From positions 1 through 36,619 of the forward strand of contig BBXU01000895.1 in assembly GCA_001598975.1 (NCBI GenBank): DNA of 36,619 bases, in the 5' to 3' direction. This stretch comes from Parachlorella kessleri (Eukaryota > Chlorophyta > Trebouxiophyceae > Chlorellales > Chlorellaceae). The notes under the pieces are model-generated. The model did no database searches, was not told the origin of the DNA, and saw nothing but the letters and a program-made list of their open reading frames with translations. Position numbers and translations under genes: made by a program. Positions 1 to 10,300 of this stretch are shown here, piece after piece. Numbering within the stretch: position 1 is the first letter of the stretch; the number at the start of each line of letters is the position of its first letter.

Positions 1-70
1 GCTTCAGGACCCCCCATCCTGTCACCTACCTCCAAGCTTCAGACCCCCCCATCCTGTCACCTACCTCCAA
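1..70. repeat. Two-copy 35-bp tandem repeat at a minus-strand splice donor
   Basis: Bases 1-35 and 36-70 are nearly identical 35-bp units. Read on the minus strand, each contains the exon-end plus donor sequence TTGGAGGTAGGTGACAGG, so the 5' splice site at 65/64 is present a second time 35 bases further into the intron. The array may continue beyond the left edge. Confidence 0.85.
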
Positions 71-926
71 GCCTTCACAATACGGCAGCGTCACTGGGTC
101 GGCTTCGCTGCTGCGCCTGGCTGCTGCTCGCTTCAACATCTCTTCATCATAGGCAGAGTAACCTAGGCACAGGTACCTGCGGATACAAGCGGGTGCGCTC
201 GGCACCTCGAGTGTTACCTGCCCAGGTGTTACCTGTGTTGCATCACTCCCAGCAAGCCAGGGCACCCCTGTGCAGCTCAGAGGTGATCTTGTGGTCGCAA
301 GCTAGCAACAGTGAGCATCAGCTTGGATGTGCATGAGAGCCGTTATTCACCCATGCAGGGCACCATAACTGCGCGCAGTCAGGCCACCTAGGCCCACACA
401 GTGCAGCAAGCGCAGGAAAACCCAAGGTAACACTGTCAACTCACTTGAAGTCCCCGCCTGGTACTGAGTCTGTGGGTAAGTGGCTGGACCCGTCGCCCTC
501 TCGTACCTTCAACCGGAAACCACCGCACAACTGCACACCCAAATTCGCAGTTGAGCAAAGCTGACTTCGCAACCAAGGATATACACACTTCATCCCCGCA
601 TGCCACATGCCCCAACCACTGCAAGGTTCACCAGCTGTTGGACGACACACCGGTGGTTTCTGCCCGTCATAACGCTTCTGTGTGAAGTACAAGGCCCCCA
701 GGCAAGCCTTTGGCCGCTTTGGGGCGTTCTCCTCGTCTTGCTGCCTCCTATCGAGGGAATGGTCCCGCAGTTCGTGGCTAGAAGGTTCCGGATGACCATC
801 CGGGCTGTGTGGAGTCGACAGATAGGGTTCTGTAAAGCCGACGGGGCCCTGCCCCTGACATGCGTCCCGTTCAGGGGACATGCCCCTGAGTAATAAACTT
901 GCTGCCTTACTGGCTGCACTGGACAA
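65..926 (-). CDS. Unknown protein, N-terminal part (continues off left edge)
   Basis: I do not recognise this family. Three minus-strand exons fit together in phase: 926..651, 530..445 and 176..65, with GT-AG borders and junction phases 0, 2 and 0. The first exon is hydrophilic and charged (RRQQDEENAPKRPK). The third contains LGYSAYDEEMLKRAAAR, which looks like an ordered helical segment. An in-frame ATG at 881 is an alternative start. The start lies 177 bases from the divergent PMP3-type gene, so the two may share a promoter region. A second reading frame of the middle exon is also open, so only the third exon is reasonably secure. Splicing is inferred from consensus and phase alone, and the gene would continue to the left of the window. 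Confidence 0.35.
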
Positions 927-1103
927 AGGTCATGGGTTTATTCTAGCTTGCTCCTGCTTTGGTCGGGCTTTGTGAAGAGCATAGAAAAGATTAGTAGGAT
1001 TTACTCACTGTCGAACCTGGAGAAAAGGTTGCGCGTTGATCTCCTCTGCAGGCGCAATTCCTATTGGGACAAAGTCACTCAAACCTGTGAGTGAAGGGCA
1101 ACC

Positions 1104-1515
1104 ATGGGGTGGAGAAACGCTGCTCTCCTGGTTGTGGCCTTCTTTTTTCCCCCGCTGGCGGTGAGCGGCCTAACTGAGTTTGATTCCAGGGTGCTGCCTG
1201 CACTGGGCGCATGCAACGTTTGCTGCGCCACCTTCGCGACATGCACGACTCCTAGAAGCCCTAGGTGGCCTAGCACCTTCCTGTGCTAACAGCGACACGG
1301 CCAGACTGCCAACAAGTTATTCCTGTGCGCTGCAGGTCCTTATCGCCCGCGACTCACTTGACAGCTACTTCTGGCTGAACCTGCTGCTGACCCTGCTGGC
1401 TTGGCTGCCTGGGGCGCTGCACGCAATCTGGGTTGTCGTCCAGCACACACGAGAGCAGGACGGATTGGAGGAGGGACCCCTCACGAGACCTCTGAATTAC
1501 AAGTCCATTGTCTAA
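1104..1515 (+). CDS. PMP3: PMP3/RCI2-type small hydrophobic membrane peptide
   Basis: Two exons, 1104..1160 and 1336..1515, joined in phase 0 (donor GTGAGC, acceptor CTGCAG), give 78 residues. The product has the family architecture: a first membrane segment ending in the conserved PPLAV (about residues 8-20), a short loop, and a second segment FWLNLLLTLLAWLPGALHAI (about 31-50) with the diagnostic LPG-A-HA pattern, then a hydrophilic tail of about 25 residues. Members of this family sit in the plasma membrane, help maintain membrane potential and ion homeostasis, and are often induced by salt or cold. The tail makes it longer than the usual 52-60 residues, and the conserved loop GC is replaced by ARDS. 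The start is the only ATG that gives a complete first membrane segment. Confidence 0.9.
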
Positions 1516-1747
1516 TGGCAGGTGGGGTGTGCTGGCAAGGTAGCTCCTTACAGTGTCTTTGTGGCGACTGTCAACGTCTCCGTCGTAGAAGAACATTTGT
1601 CATGCCAGCGGCGCTGCTGTGCATTATGAGTGATTGGTTCTCCTAGGTACCAGATGTGCAGGTATGAGCCCTGTCATGCGGACGAGGCCCAGAATGTCAT
1701 GTAGGTTAGTTCATGGCGCTGAGGAGCCCCAACGCTACTTGCTGTAG

Positions 1748-1776
1748 GTTGAGACAAATCTTCGGTTTGTCTCAAC
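1748..1776. other. Perfect stem-loop in the PMP3-type 3' UTR
   Basis: An 11-bp perfect stem (GTTGAGACAAA / TTTGTCTCAAC) closes a 7-nt loop TCTTCGG that contains a TTCG core. It lies 232 bases after the stop codon and just before a TGTAA motif, so it is probably transcribed within the 3' UTR. A role in RNA stability or 3'-end formation is inference. Confidence 0.7.
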
Positions 1777-1780
1777 GGTT

Positions 1781-1785
1781 TGTAA
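1781..1785 (+). terminator. Candidate TGTAA polyadenylation signal
   Basis: TGTAA is the common polyadenylation motif of chlorophyte nuclear genes. This one lies 266 bases after the PMP3-type stop codon and directly after the stem-loop. A pentamer occurs often by chance, so position is the main support. Confidence 0.5.
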
Positions 1786-2479
1786 AGTCTTTCAGCAGTG
1801 TTCTTCACGTGACGTGTTTAATTGTGACATGTATTGTTTCCTGTCCAGGGTTTTGGTATTAGCAGGGTGCCTGGTAGGCTGCTTGGCGTGGTCTTGGAGA
1901 AGCCTTTGACTAAGGAATCTCCAGCTGTTTACATTTGCTGCAAAAGTGGCGGAAGTACGTGAGCCATGGAAAGTTACAGTACTCAAATGCAGTCACTAGT
2001 CGACCGTTATTGGCCTACCAATGCTTGGCGCACAGGCAGTCACGGTAATGGCTTGATAAGCAAAACCCAAATATCCATATAAAGCCGGACTAGCTACTAC
2101 ACACTAGCAACCAAGCAGCAAATAGCTTGGGTATAACATAGCATAACATTCTGCATTCAGCCCTGTCAGTCCGGTCCAGCCCAGCTCTACTCCCTGTTCG
2201 CAGTACCTGCCACCCATGCTAATAACTGCATCCAGGCTTGTGAGCACACTTCACCCCCACCTTCCTACCAATGTGAGAATAGCAAATCCCAACCATTAAC
2301 TGATAGTTCCAACAAAATATTTGGCTCAGGCAAGAAACAAAGCATAGCAGGCAAGACCCAGGCACATACTGCATCCAGCCCTGTCGGTCCAGCTCAACTC
2401 TCACTCCCTGTTCGCACTACCTGCCACCCATGCTAATAACTGCATCAAACTCTGTCAGCCCAGTATACCCGTACGCCTT

Positions 2480-2503
2480 CCTGATCGCTTTAATGCGATC
2501 AGG
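2480..2503. other. Stem-loop next to the palindrome
   Basis: CCTGATCGC and GCGATCAGG form a 9-bp perfect stem around TTTAAT. It directly abuts the 32-bp palindrome at 2504 and lies within a dispersed-repeat copy. Confidence 0.7.
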
Positions 2504-2535
2504 TACGGTGGCAGGCAATATTGCCTGCCACCGTA
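2504..2535. repeat. Perfect 32-bp palindrome
   Basis: The half-site TACGGTGGCAGGCAAT is followed without spacer by its exact reverse complement. The half-site matches the GGTGGCAGG-AAT edge of the dispersed repeat seen once at 16687 and 16915, so the palindrome looks like two element edges joined head to head. Confidence 0.9.
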
Positions 2536-3188
2536 AACATAAACATTTGGGGGTCTAATCATGGTAACATCATGAGGAAGCCTTGTCTTAGCTTTATGAC
2601 ATTGTCATTGCCCAGTCATTGTGGAAGCGCTGAGGACTGCTTCTCAAATGTGTGATGGCGCTGTCCTTTAATACTCTCCTGCGAAGCAAGCACGAAGAGA
2701 GGGCTGGCGTTGTTGAGCTCAGCACACCTTAGCTTACCAGGTGTCCTTTCTCAATGCTGAACTCATAACCCCTATGCCTTCCAGTTGATCCTAGCTGGTG
2801 TTCATGCACTGACATGCCCAAAACGCCCCGCTGCAGGAACCTCGCGACGCATGCATCACTCCACTGTAAATGTTGCCTGGGACTCAACACTTACCGCGGC
2901 TAATCCAGCTACACCCGTCATGCTTGCACATGCACTCCCTCTCCCCTGGAGGGATGAGCGGTGCCACCAGCTCAGGAGGGGCTTTGGCATGGCTGCAGGA
3001 CCGGCTGGCATTGCCCTGTATCACACAGTGACCCCTGCATACAAGGAAGGACACGAGAAGGTTCAGTGAAGTACTGACCAACAAAATCTACGACGCTTGC
3101 ACACTCGATTGGGTGTTCGCTGCGACTCACGCTGCCATTGCACCACCACAGGACGCTACTCCGGCAGGGTAGTGTGTGCCGCCAACCA

Positions 3189-4287
3189 TCAGCCAAGACC
3201 GACTTGCCTGGGCCCCAGTAGCCGGGCGATTGGCCCTATAGCCAACATGCCGATGCATGCGGCGCAGAGGACGCAGAACAGGACACATCCCAGGGTGGGC
3301 TTGCCATCCGAGTTCAATAGTGACCAGTTGAGAGCATCCGCGCCACCAGGAGGTAGGGTTGGAAGAAACGGCATGCCGGCATGTCCTACCGTAGCGGCAG
3401 CAAGTGCTGGGTTGGTAGAGCCCTCCTCAGCTTGCCCACCCTGCAGCCAGGCAGCTGCTTCTGGTGGTCCCACCATCAAGGACCAAAACGTATGCCAGCA
3501 TAAAGCGTCAGAAGTGCCACAGGACAAACAACTCTTCCGCCTCTGTGCGCAACTGTTATCATCTGGACTCGCACAGCGAAGAGGTCACATTCTTTAATGT
3601 CATATTCACGCCGGCTGTTTCAAGCCTTGGAGTGCACAGCATGCCGAGGTGGCACCGTCTGTGTGAGTGTAGGACTTACCGTCCGCAAGCAGTGCACGCG
3701 ATGCTCACCTCATCGTGCGTTCTGGCAAGCTTCTGCTCCAGCAGCCCTGTGCCATCGTCTGATTGAGCTTCGACTCGGTGGGGCCCCAGCAACTGGCTTA
3801 GGAAAGGTAAGTCATACCCCAGCCGCTCCGCCATCAAGGCAGTCATTGCGCTGTGCACCCTTTCAAAGTGCTCCCATATATTGTCTCTCAAAGGGGTGCC
3901 AGAGCCAAATTCCCAGGACCTGCTTTCCTGGCTCAGGAAAGGGTTCCCATCACCCAGGCGCCTTGGCCACCTCCCTCTCACTCGCTGCTGCATGTAGCCA
4001 ACCACAGCCTCGTTGCCCAAGGCGTCCTTCTCCACCAAAGCGAAAGTGTGCCGCGTCTCCCCTGGGGACTCAGAACCCTGCACCAAAGCTGGCCATGCTG
4101 TATGTACATGGTTCCAGAACCCTCCACGTATCTGTGTCTGCATGCCAGCCAAGCCTCGGTTGAGCAGGCAAAAGATACTCTGAGTACCGGTTCCACTTGC
4201 CTCCAGGTGCTTCACCTCGATTCCGCAGGCGGACCTCGCCAGGAGCCCCAGTACCAGCATGAACCGAACCATGTGTCGAGCTGACAT
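3189..4287 (-). CDS. Unknown secreted or type I membrane protein
   Basis: Two exons, 4287..3709 and 3440..3189 (donor GTGAGC, acceptor GCTGCAG, phase 0), give about 276 residues. I do not recognise the family. The N-terminus MVRFMLVLGLLARSACG is a convincing signal peptide; the ATG at 4272 may be the true start rather than 4287. A hydrophobic segment (VLFCVLCAACIGMLAIGP) lies about 15 residues from the end. Together these suggest a lumenal or extracellular domain anchored by one C-terminal helix. Hidden introns inside the first exon are possible, because an alternative frame around 4000-4150 (YVEGSGTMYIQHGQLW) also looks protein-like. The gene is divergent from the DUF599 gene, with a 21-nt inverted repeat between them. 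The stretch 1786-3188 downstream holds only repeats. Confidence 0.4.
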
Positions 4288-4429
4288 CTCGGAAACCAGT
4301 ACAATACGAACAAAGACTATCTACAATACTTATGGTATTATCTTGGAAGATTTGTACTTGAGTAGCACTTCTGGACTGTCATGGCATTTGGCGCCTTCAG
4401 CTCGGGCGGGGGCGCGACGGGATGAAAGC

Positions 4430-4450
4430 TGTATCACAAGTTGTGATACA
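4430..4450. promoter_or_regulatory. 21-nt inverted repeat between divergent genes
   Basis: TGTATCACAA, one G, then TTGTGATACA: perfect 10-bp arms with a 1-nt spacer. It lies between the minus-strand start at 4287 and the plus-strand start at 4632. It could be a dimeric factor site or a 5' leader hairpin; nothing in the sequence decides this. Confidence 0.5.
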
Positions 4451-4631
4451 ATACCGGCTACCCGCAACATCTTCACACACGAGTTTGACACTCTGTTTAC
4501 ATTCATGTTTCATTATATGACAGTCTTTGCGTCAAAGAGTCAGTTGGCAGCTGGTGACAAAGAGGGAATGCAAGTTGCAATTGCCGGGAGCTAAACCCCC
4601 TTGTGATCCTGCTAGCACTACCATTGCAGAC

Positions 4632-6958
4632 ATGCGACTCCCGGAACAGACGCAGCTGCGGGCTCCCAGCGCCGATACCTTTCGGCTGAGCAGTACCTTG
4701 GAAAGCAGCGATGTCGTGGACGTCGTTGTTTTATGTTCGTGCCTGGGTCTGTTTGCGTTGTACCACCTCTGGTATTACACCAAGTGGAGGCGTGGCAGTG
4801 CATGTGCACCACCTTGCGGGCAGGAGCTGCTCCAGGGTGACTTGTGGAGCACCTCAGTGAATGCCAGGGGGCTGTGGTGCGTTGCCATGATGGCAGGTGA
4901 GTTACACTTGGTCGTAGGTACGGTGGCCCACTGCTGGAAGCGCCCATCCTGCACCTCCGTAGGGTTAGGTAAGCAGGCCCTCAGCTGATGTGCTGCAGAC
5001 GCAAAGGAGGGAATAGTCTCCGTCCAGACCTGGCGCAATATGTAAGCAGCAATGGGATAATGGCAGCATCGAATGCTGGCCTTTACGCCTTTCCAGGTCC
5101 GCATATGTTGAATTGTCCGCCGCAGGAAGCACCGTCGTTCTCTGTGGAACTGTGCAGGATTGTCGCTGCCTCGCTGCTGGTGATGGCTCAAGCACAGATA
5201 CTAGGCAGGCTGCTGCAGATAGTCACCAACCCCTCCAAGTTTGAGATGTCTCCATCGGACTTTGACAAAGGCAAGGACGTACACATGCCAGTCTGTGCAC
5301 CGATTGGGGCTGCACATATTCATTGCAACCTGCAGTACGGTCACTTGGCACACAGAGCATCTATTATCACTTGTCCGTTGCTGTGGACTGCACACAGCAA
5401 TGCCAGTACGTGATATGTGATACGTGATACGTGCCTCTGCAAAGGCTTGAGCTAGCGGACTTGCAACAACGCTGGCCAGGGTGGAAGCCTGGTGTCCATG
5501 AATGATACTGCAAGACCTGGGCTAGCTGCCTGCAGGCCGTCAGCCCTTCATATCTCACGAGGCAAAGATTAGCCTGTCCCTGGGGGCCTTGTTTCTCTCC
5601 CTGCTGGTCCTGGTGCAGTGCGCTCGACTGGCGGTACACTTGGTGAGTAGCAGTTGAACAGGCCTTGAAGCCCCAGATGTCGCTATATAGATATATCTAT
5701 GCATGCCGGCGCACACCTGCATGTGCAGCGTCGCCTAATTTTGGACGAGGTGTGCGCTGTGGACGACCTGATTCCCTGCATTTCTGATGCACCCATGTGC
5801 TTACTATGTGCATCCAAACCTAGTAGGTTTGGATGCAGGGCTTCTTGATTCGTGTGGCGCCAGAGCACCCTCGCGCAGCGGTTCTCGTCAGGAACCAGGC
5901 CATTGCCATGACGTGTCGAGCATCCCTCTATTTCTCCTTGGGTGCGGTTGAAGTGCGGTCGAGTAGGCTTATTGCTGCCACACACCAGTAATGAGTCATG
6001 CTCAAGCCGGGCCTTGCTCACTTGCTCAGCCCCGCTGGACCCTGTGCCTGGCCTGCCCCCTTCAATCAACTACTTTATCCAACAGCTGTCAGACCCCAAA
6101 CAGGATGCCCTGTGTGACTAGGACCTCGTTCTGCGGCTCACTCAAGCCGCCTGCCCTTTGCAGGCCTCCGCTTTTTCTACCTCTTCATCCAGCTGTGCAT
6201 GTGGCGGCTGGGCAACCTCGCCTTGGCTCTAACAACGCTGGGCCTTGTGGCTGCCCTTTTCTTTTTCGACCAGGTTGGTTGCTGTTGCTTGCCGTGGCAG
6301 CCCTGACGCCTAGGAGAGCATGTTTTTTTCTCTTTTTCGTACTTGCTGATGCGGCATTACCAGTTGCTGCTGGGGCTCACCATGCTGCTGGCCACCGTTG
6401 ACCAGGCCTTTCGGCTGCTAAGGCTACTGCATTGTTAGTAAGGGTGGCAGGTAGTGTGAACAGAAAGGAATTGGGGTTGGACTGAACTACAGGGATGAAT
6501 GCATGCTCCTGGGATGCAAGATATGCCCAGTTCGCTGCACAGCAAGACTGGGGCGCAGGAAGGCCGCGGGATGGAAGTCGCCACCGACAGCAGCGTGCAA
6601 AACTGGTGGCCTTGCAGGTCCCTGTCGACCCTAACTATGAAGACATCGCTCAGACCCTGCAGGCTGAGAGGGGGGAGGTGAACGAGCAGGCACCCCTGTA
6701 AGTGTCTCACAAGCACAGTAACCAGTGAAGTCAACCTGTCAGCATTTTCCAGGCACACTGTGCTTGGAGCCGCTGCCGGCGTAAGGAAGTGCACACCAGT
6801 TAAATAAAAACACTAGTATGGCCTTGGCAGGAGGCGTCAGGCATAGGCTATGTCCCAAGTGTTGTTGAAGGGCTGACTGCTGCAGGCGGATTGCAGTCGG
6901 CGAGGATCCTGAAGAAACTAGTCATGTGTACCGACGCAGCCCCAAGGCGCAGCAGTAA
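4632..6958 (+). CDS. DUF599 family membrane protein
   Basis: Eight exons in consistent phase: 4632..4896, 4999..5041, 5158..5278, 5544..5642, 5839..5941, 6164..6273, 6618..6697 and 6886..6958, giving 297 residues. The family is recognised from a first membrane segment followed by YHLWYY (about 28-50), SVNARGLWCVAMMA (75-88), DAKEGIVSVQTWRNM, then helices ISLSLGALFLSLLVLVQCAR and ALTTLGLVAALFFFDQ. The family is widespread in plants, algae and bacteria; its function is not established. The fourth junction uses a weaker donor GTACAC. The last two exons (ending SPKAQQ) are a hydrophilic tail that shares no motif with the core. An alternative end is a single exon 6364..6438 (QLLLGLTMLL...stop), also in phase. 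An upstream in-frame ATG at 4527 exists. An inverted repeat covers the 3' splice site at 5838. Confidence 0.85.
5809..5837. repeat. Inverted repeat covering a 3' splice site
   Basis: TGCATCCAAACCTA, one G, TAGGTTTGGATGCA: perfect 14-bp arms with a 1-nt spacer. The last base of the right arm is the A of the acceptor AG for the DUF599 exon starting at 5839. In the pre-mRNA this could fold into a hairpin that hides the 3' splice site. Confidence 0.85.
6433..6517 (+). repeat. Dispersed-repeat copy in DUF599 intron 6
   Basis: TTAGTAAGGGTGGCAGGTAG followed by GTTGGACTGA and GGGATGAATGCA matches the dispersed repeat seen inverted at 2148-2535. The left border TTAGTAAGG-TGGCAGG is shared with copies at 16903 (+) and 23033 (-), suggesting a true element end. 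It overlaps the stop codon of the alternative terminal exon 6364..6438. Confidence 0.55.
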
Positions 6959-6964
6959 CCCATT

Positions 6965-7130
6965 TTGGTATGGGTGCGGTGGTGTTGGTGGGTGGGCGGG
7001 CGGGTGGGTAAAAGTGATGCGTGCGTATGGGTGGGTAGTGGGGGTGGTGGCGATGGTGTGCGTATGTGTACGTGTATAGGGGGGGGTAAGTTACAAACTG
7101 TGAGTCACCGTGACTCAATATGTGACATAT
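6965..7130. repeat. GT-rich low-complexity tract followed by two inverted repeats
   Basis: Bases 6965-7090 are a GGTG/GTGGG-rich tract on the plus strand just after the DUF599 stop. They are followed by TGAGTCAC-C-GTGACTCA (7101-7117) and ATATGT-G-ACATAT (7118-7130), two adjacent perfect inverted repeats that each have a 1-nt spacer. The remainder up to 7355 is the intergenic gap to the transporter gene, with no other signal. Confidence 0.7.
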
Positions 7131-7355
7131 TAGTAATCAGTAAGCTTATTGGCTTAAGCGGCTTCCCTGCTTGCAAGGAACGACTGTGTTTGCGTCTTGT
7201 GATTCAAAGCACGCCTTTTACTCTTTTTTAACTTTTAACATGTAGCAAGGCATAAGCGATTTCACGTCTTTGCATGGCTCGCAAGTTTGCACAAAAATTA
7301 TGGTGACATGAACTGCTAAGGCGGACGTATGATCTCGAGCCACACCACAGCAGAC

Positions 7356-10300
7356 ATGTCAACAACAGAACTTCGAGGAAGTGTGGCAATTTTGACTCTT
7401 GGGGTTGTGGGAAAGTGAGCGTCAGTCAGCGACTTACGGCCTTCCGATGCTTGTGTACCACGTGGCATACGACCTTGCCGAATAGCGTATCCACAGTATA
7501 TCCCTGCACACCCCTGGTTCCCTGCTGGCTGCAGTGCGATCCTGCCCATGCCCTTGGCTTTTGCACGGACAGGCAAGTCCAACTGCCTGGCTGGTTCTTA
7601 TTTGAGCTGCCGCCCCTCTTATGACACAGCCACATGCTGAGGTCACCATAAGCAACCGTATCACAAAGTAGTACAGCAGAGCTGTTGCAGGTGCTGTGGC
7701 TGGCACCACATTGCTTGTATGCGTGGCTCTAGCAAACGCATATACATGCAAGCTGCTGCTGCGGGCAGCGGTAGCCACAGGAGCCACAGATTATGAACTA
7801 CTGGCGCTGGCTGTCGGCGGCAAGAGGCTGCAGGTCAGGCTGCTAGGTCCAGCTGTTTATTGATAATGGCAGGCACAGTCTATTGTGGAGACATGGGGGT
7901 GGGCTGTACTGGCAGGGCTGGATGCAGCAGTGCTCGGGAGGTTGCCCTGAGTTGTCTATTGCTTGGCTGCTTGTATGAGCAGGCGCCATCACACAACATG
8001 ACAGGGGTAATCCCCTGCACTAGGATGCCCCTAGTTGTTGGGGGCTTTGGTGTGTTGGCCTGAACCCCTTGCACCATCTGCTGGCAGGATTCACACCTTT
8101 GTGCTGCTGCGTGGCCACCAGCATTTTTTCGTCGACAAATAAGCAATCGAGCCCCTTAGCCTGCCCTGGTTTGCTCCCTGCAGCTGTTATGCCAAGTCTC
8201 CCTCGTGGCGCTGCTGTTTGGTACAAACTTGGGCGCACTGGCTCAGCTGGGGCAGGGGGCCTCCTATGCCATTGCCACCCACTGGCCCACCGCCCCTGCA
8301 TGGCTCTCCAAGGAGGGCATCACACCCATACTGTTCTTCACATTGGACCTCATCTTCCCGCTGACCATGCTGCGCAGCATGCGGCAGGTGCGCTGGTTGC
8401 TAATGCTCTTGTTGAGGGCCGCGCTGGCCGCCACCCCCATGGCTGAGGTGTGGGTGATATCCCTGGGTAGCTGGTACAACTTCTAGGACTGACGTGACGC
8501 TACCCTGCCCCAACCCCTGATCCCTTGACTTGAGAGACCTGGGCCGATGTGAGTGAAGGAATATGCGCCATCCCTGGATATCTTGTGGTAGTGCTGGCCG
8601 CATGTGCTCAGTGCCTGCCTCTCTCCTCTTGTACTTTTTGGCTCTGCATGCTAGCTGGCTTCTCCCCTGGCCATGCCCCCAACAGTCTCCCCCCCCCTAA
8701 GAAAGAGACCTCCATATTCACTTCCTGCCGCAGCTGGAAGCCGTGGGCGCTGTCGGCTCTGTCATTGTGTGGCTGCTGGCGCTGGCGGTGATGGCGAAGG
8801 CCCTCTCAGCCGGCCTACCAGCGCTGAGGGACGGAGGCTGGGAGCCGGTGGGGTTTAGCAACCTAGGTAGGGTTTAGGAATGTAGGTAGGGGTGTGGTAT
8901 CCTACAGGTGGATTTGGGCGAAGAGTGCATGTGAGCCCTTGGCTGTTGCCTGGAGCCGCTCAGGTGGAGGAGGGTTCTGTGTACAGTCCCAGATGGTGGC
9001 ATTCGCCCCTATCAGCATGCGTCAGGTAGGCGGTGCCTCCAGAAGTAGTTGAGAGTGAAGGGCGAGTGCGATCTTTCAAGTGGTATGGTTGCTGCTGCTG
9101 CTCCTGCCGCCGCCATAGGTCGTGTCCCTGGCCAGCGCAAAAGTGTTGGCTTCATCTCAACGGCGACATCCCCTCCACTCCCTACATTGCAGGGGACATC
9201 TCCTCGGCGGTCTCTCTCTTCTGCTTCGCCTTCTACATGCAGGTGCTGCTGATGCCCATGTGAGTTTCCGGAACCAAGCTTGAGACTCACACTTGCAGAA
9301 CCCTGTTGTGCGGTGGCTGGTGGGGTCCATCAGTCCCCACGACTGATGCGGTGGGTAGGGTAGGTGCACTGATGCATACAGGACAGGTACAAACTGCACC
9401 CTTACTGCGACAAGCTGTGGGGGCTGCACTGGATAATGAGATACCAAACTCCAGCCCCCCTGCATGATTGTATGCGCACCCCTAGGCAATGGGCGAGTAC
9501 ACTTCAGTATACATTTTTCAGGAACCTGCCTGGCCTTACCGTTCTGGCTGGTTGTGTGTAGGCTGGGTGAGATGACAAACGAGCACGGCTGCCCTGTCAG
9601 GCACCGTGAAAACGCAGAACTTTTAGGCAGTGCTGCCAGCATCACCATCCTGGGCACAGCGGGGGTGACCTACCTCCTGACGGGCTTTTTTGGGGCGGCC
9701 ATGGTGGGTTAAGAAAGCTGGTGGGGTGTGCTGCTGCCGGGATGAGCAGCTCACAGCTCCGGCGTCGTTGTGCTGGCACCTTTGCTGGCTGAAGGGCTGC
9801 CGTGCCGTGCTTGCTTAAGTCTGAAAACTGTTTCCTTCAACAAAGCGATGCAGCTGGGCCTCGCCACGCACGGTGGCCTCTCCACCCCAATGAAGTGCGT
9901 CCTGTCTGAGGAGGAGACTTTTAGGAGTCTGTGCCCTGCAGTATGGGCGGTGTTGTACCGCCACCAACCTAACGGAAAATGACTGGCTTCCGGGGGCATG
10001 GTCAGGCGGCCTCAACCTACTTGTCACTGGTAGGGCCCAACATCATCAATTTAGGTGTCACTAGTTAGCCCTGCTCACCATGCTTGTTTTGCCCCGCCAT
10101 GATGCCTGCGTCTGGTGCCTTTGCCAGGACCCATTTTGGTTCAGCCGTGGTGATGATGCTGATAGCTTTCGTTAGGGCCAGCCTGGGATTGTAGCATTTC
10201 CTGTCAGGCTTGCTCAGGCTGTCATGCAGCGGAGCAAGCCTGGAGGACAGGTGCTGACATGTGACCTGCCTGCCTGCCTGCAGTGTACCTGGCACTGTCC

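Larger units (their letters stand above)
2148..2535 (-). repeat. Dispersed repeat, two head-to-tail units ending in a palindrome
   Basis: Two similar units at about 2148-2233 and 2366-2452 share CCCTGTTCGCA-TACCTGCCACCCATGCTAATAACTGCAT-type sequence, followed at 2453-2535 by the segment containing CAGTATACCCGTAC and a palindrome. In the opposite orientation the same modules occur at 16687-16836 and 16903-16966. Shorter copies are at 6433-6517, 12284-12340 and 22966-23033. No ORF, terminal inverted repeats or target duplication are evident. It could be a SINE- or MITE-like element or a decayed satellite. The rest of 1786-3188 shows no gene I can support. Confidence 0.7.
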
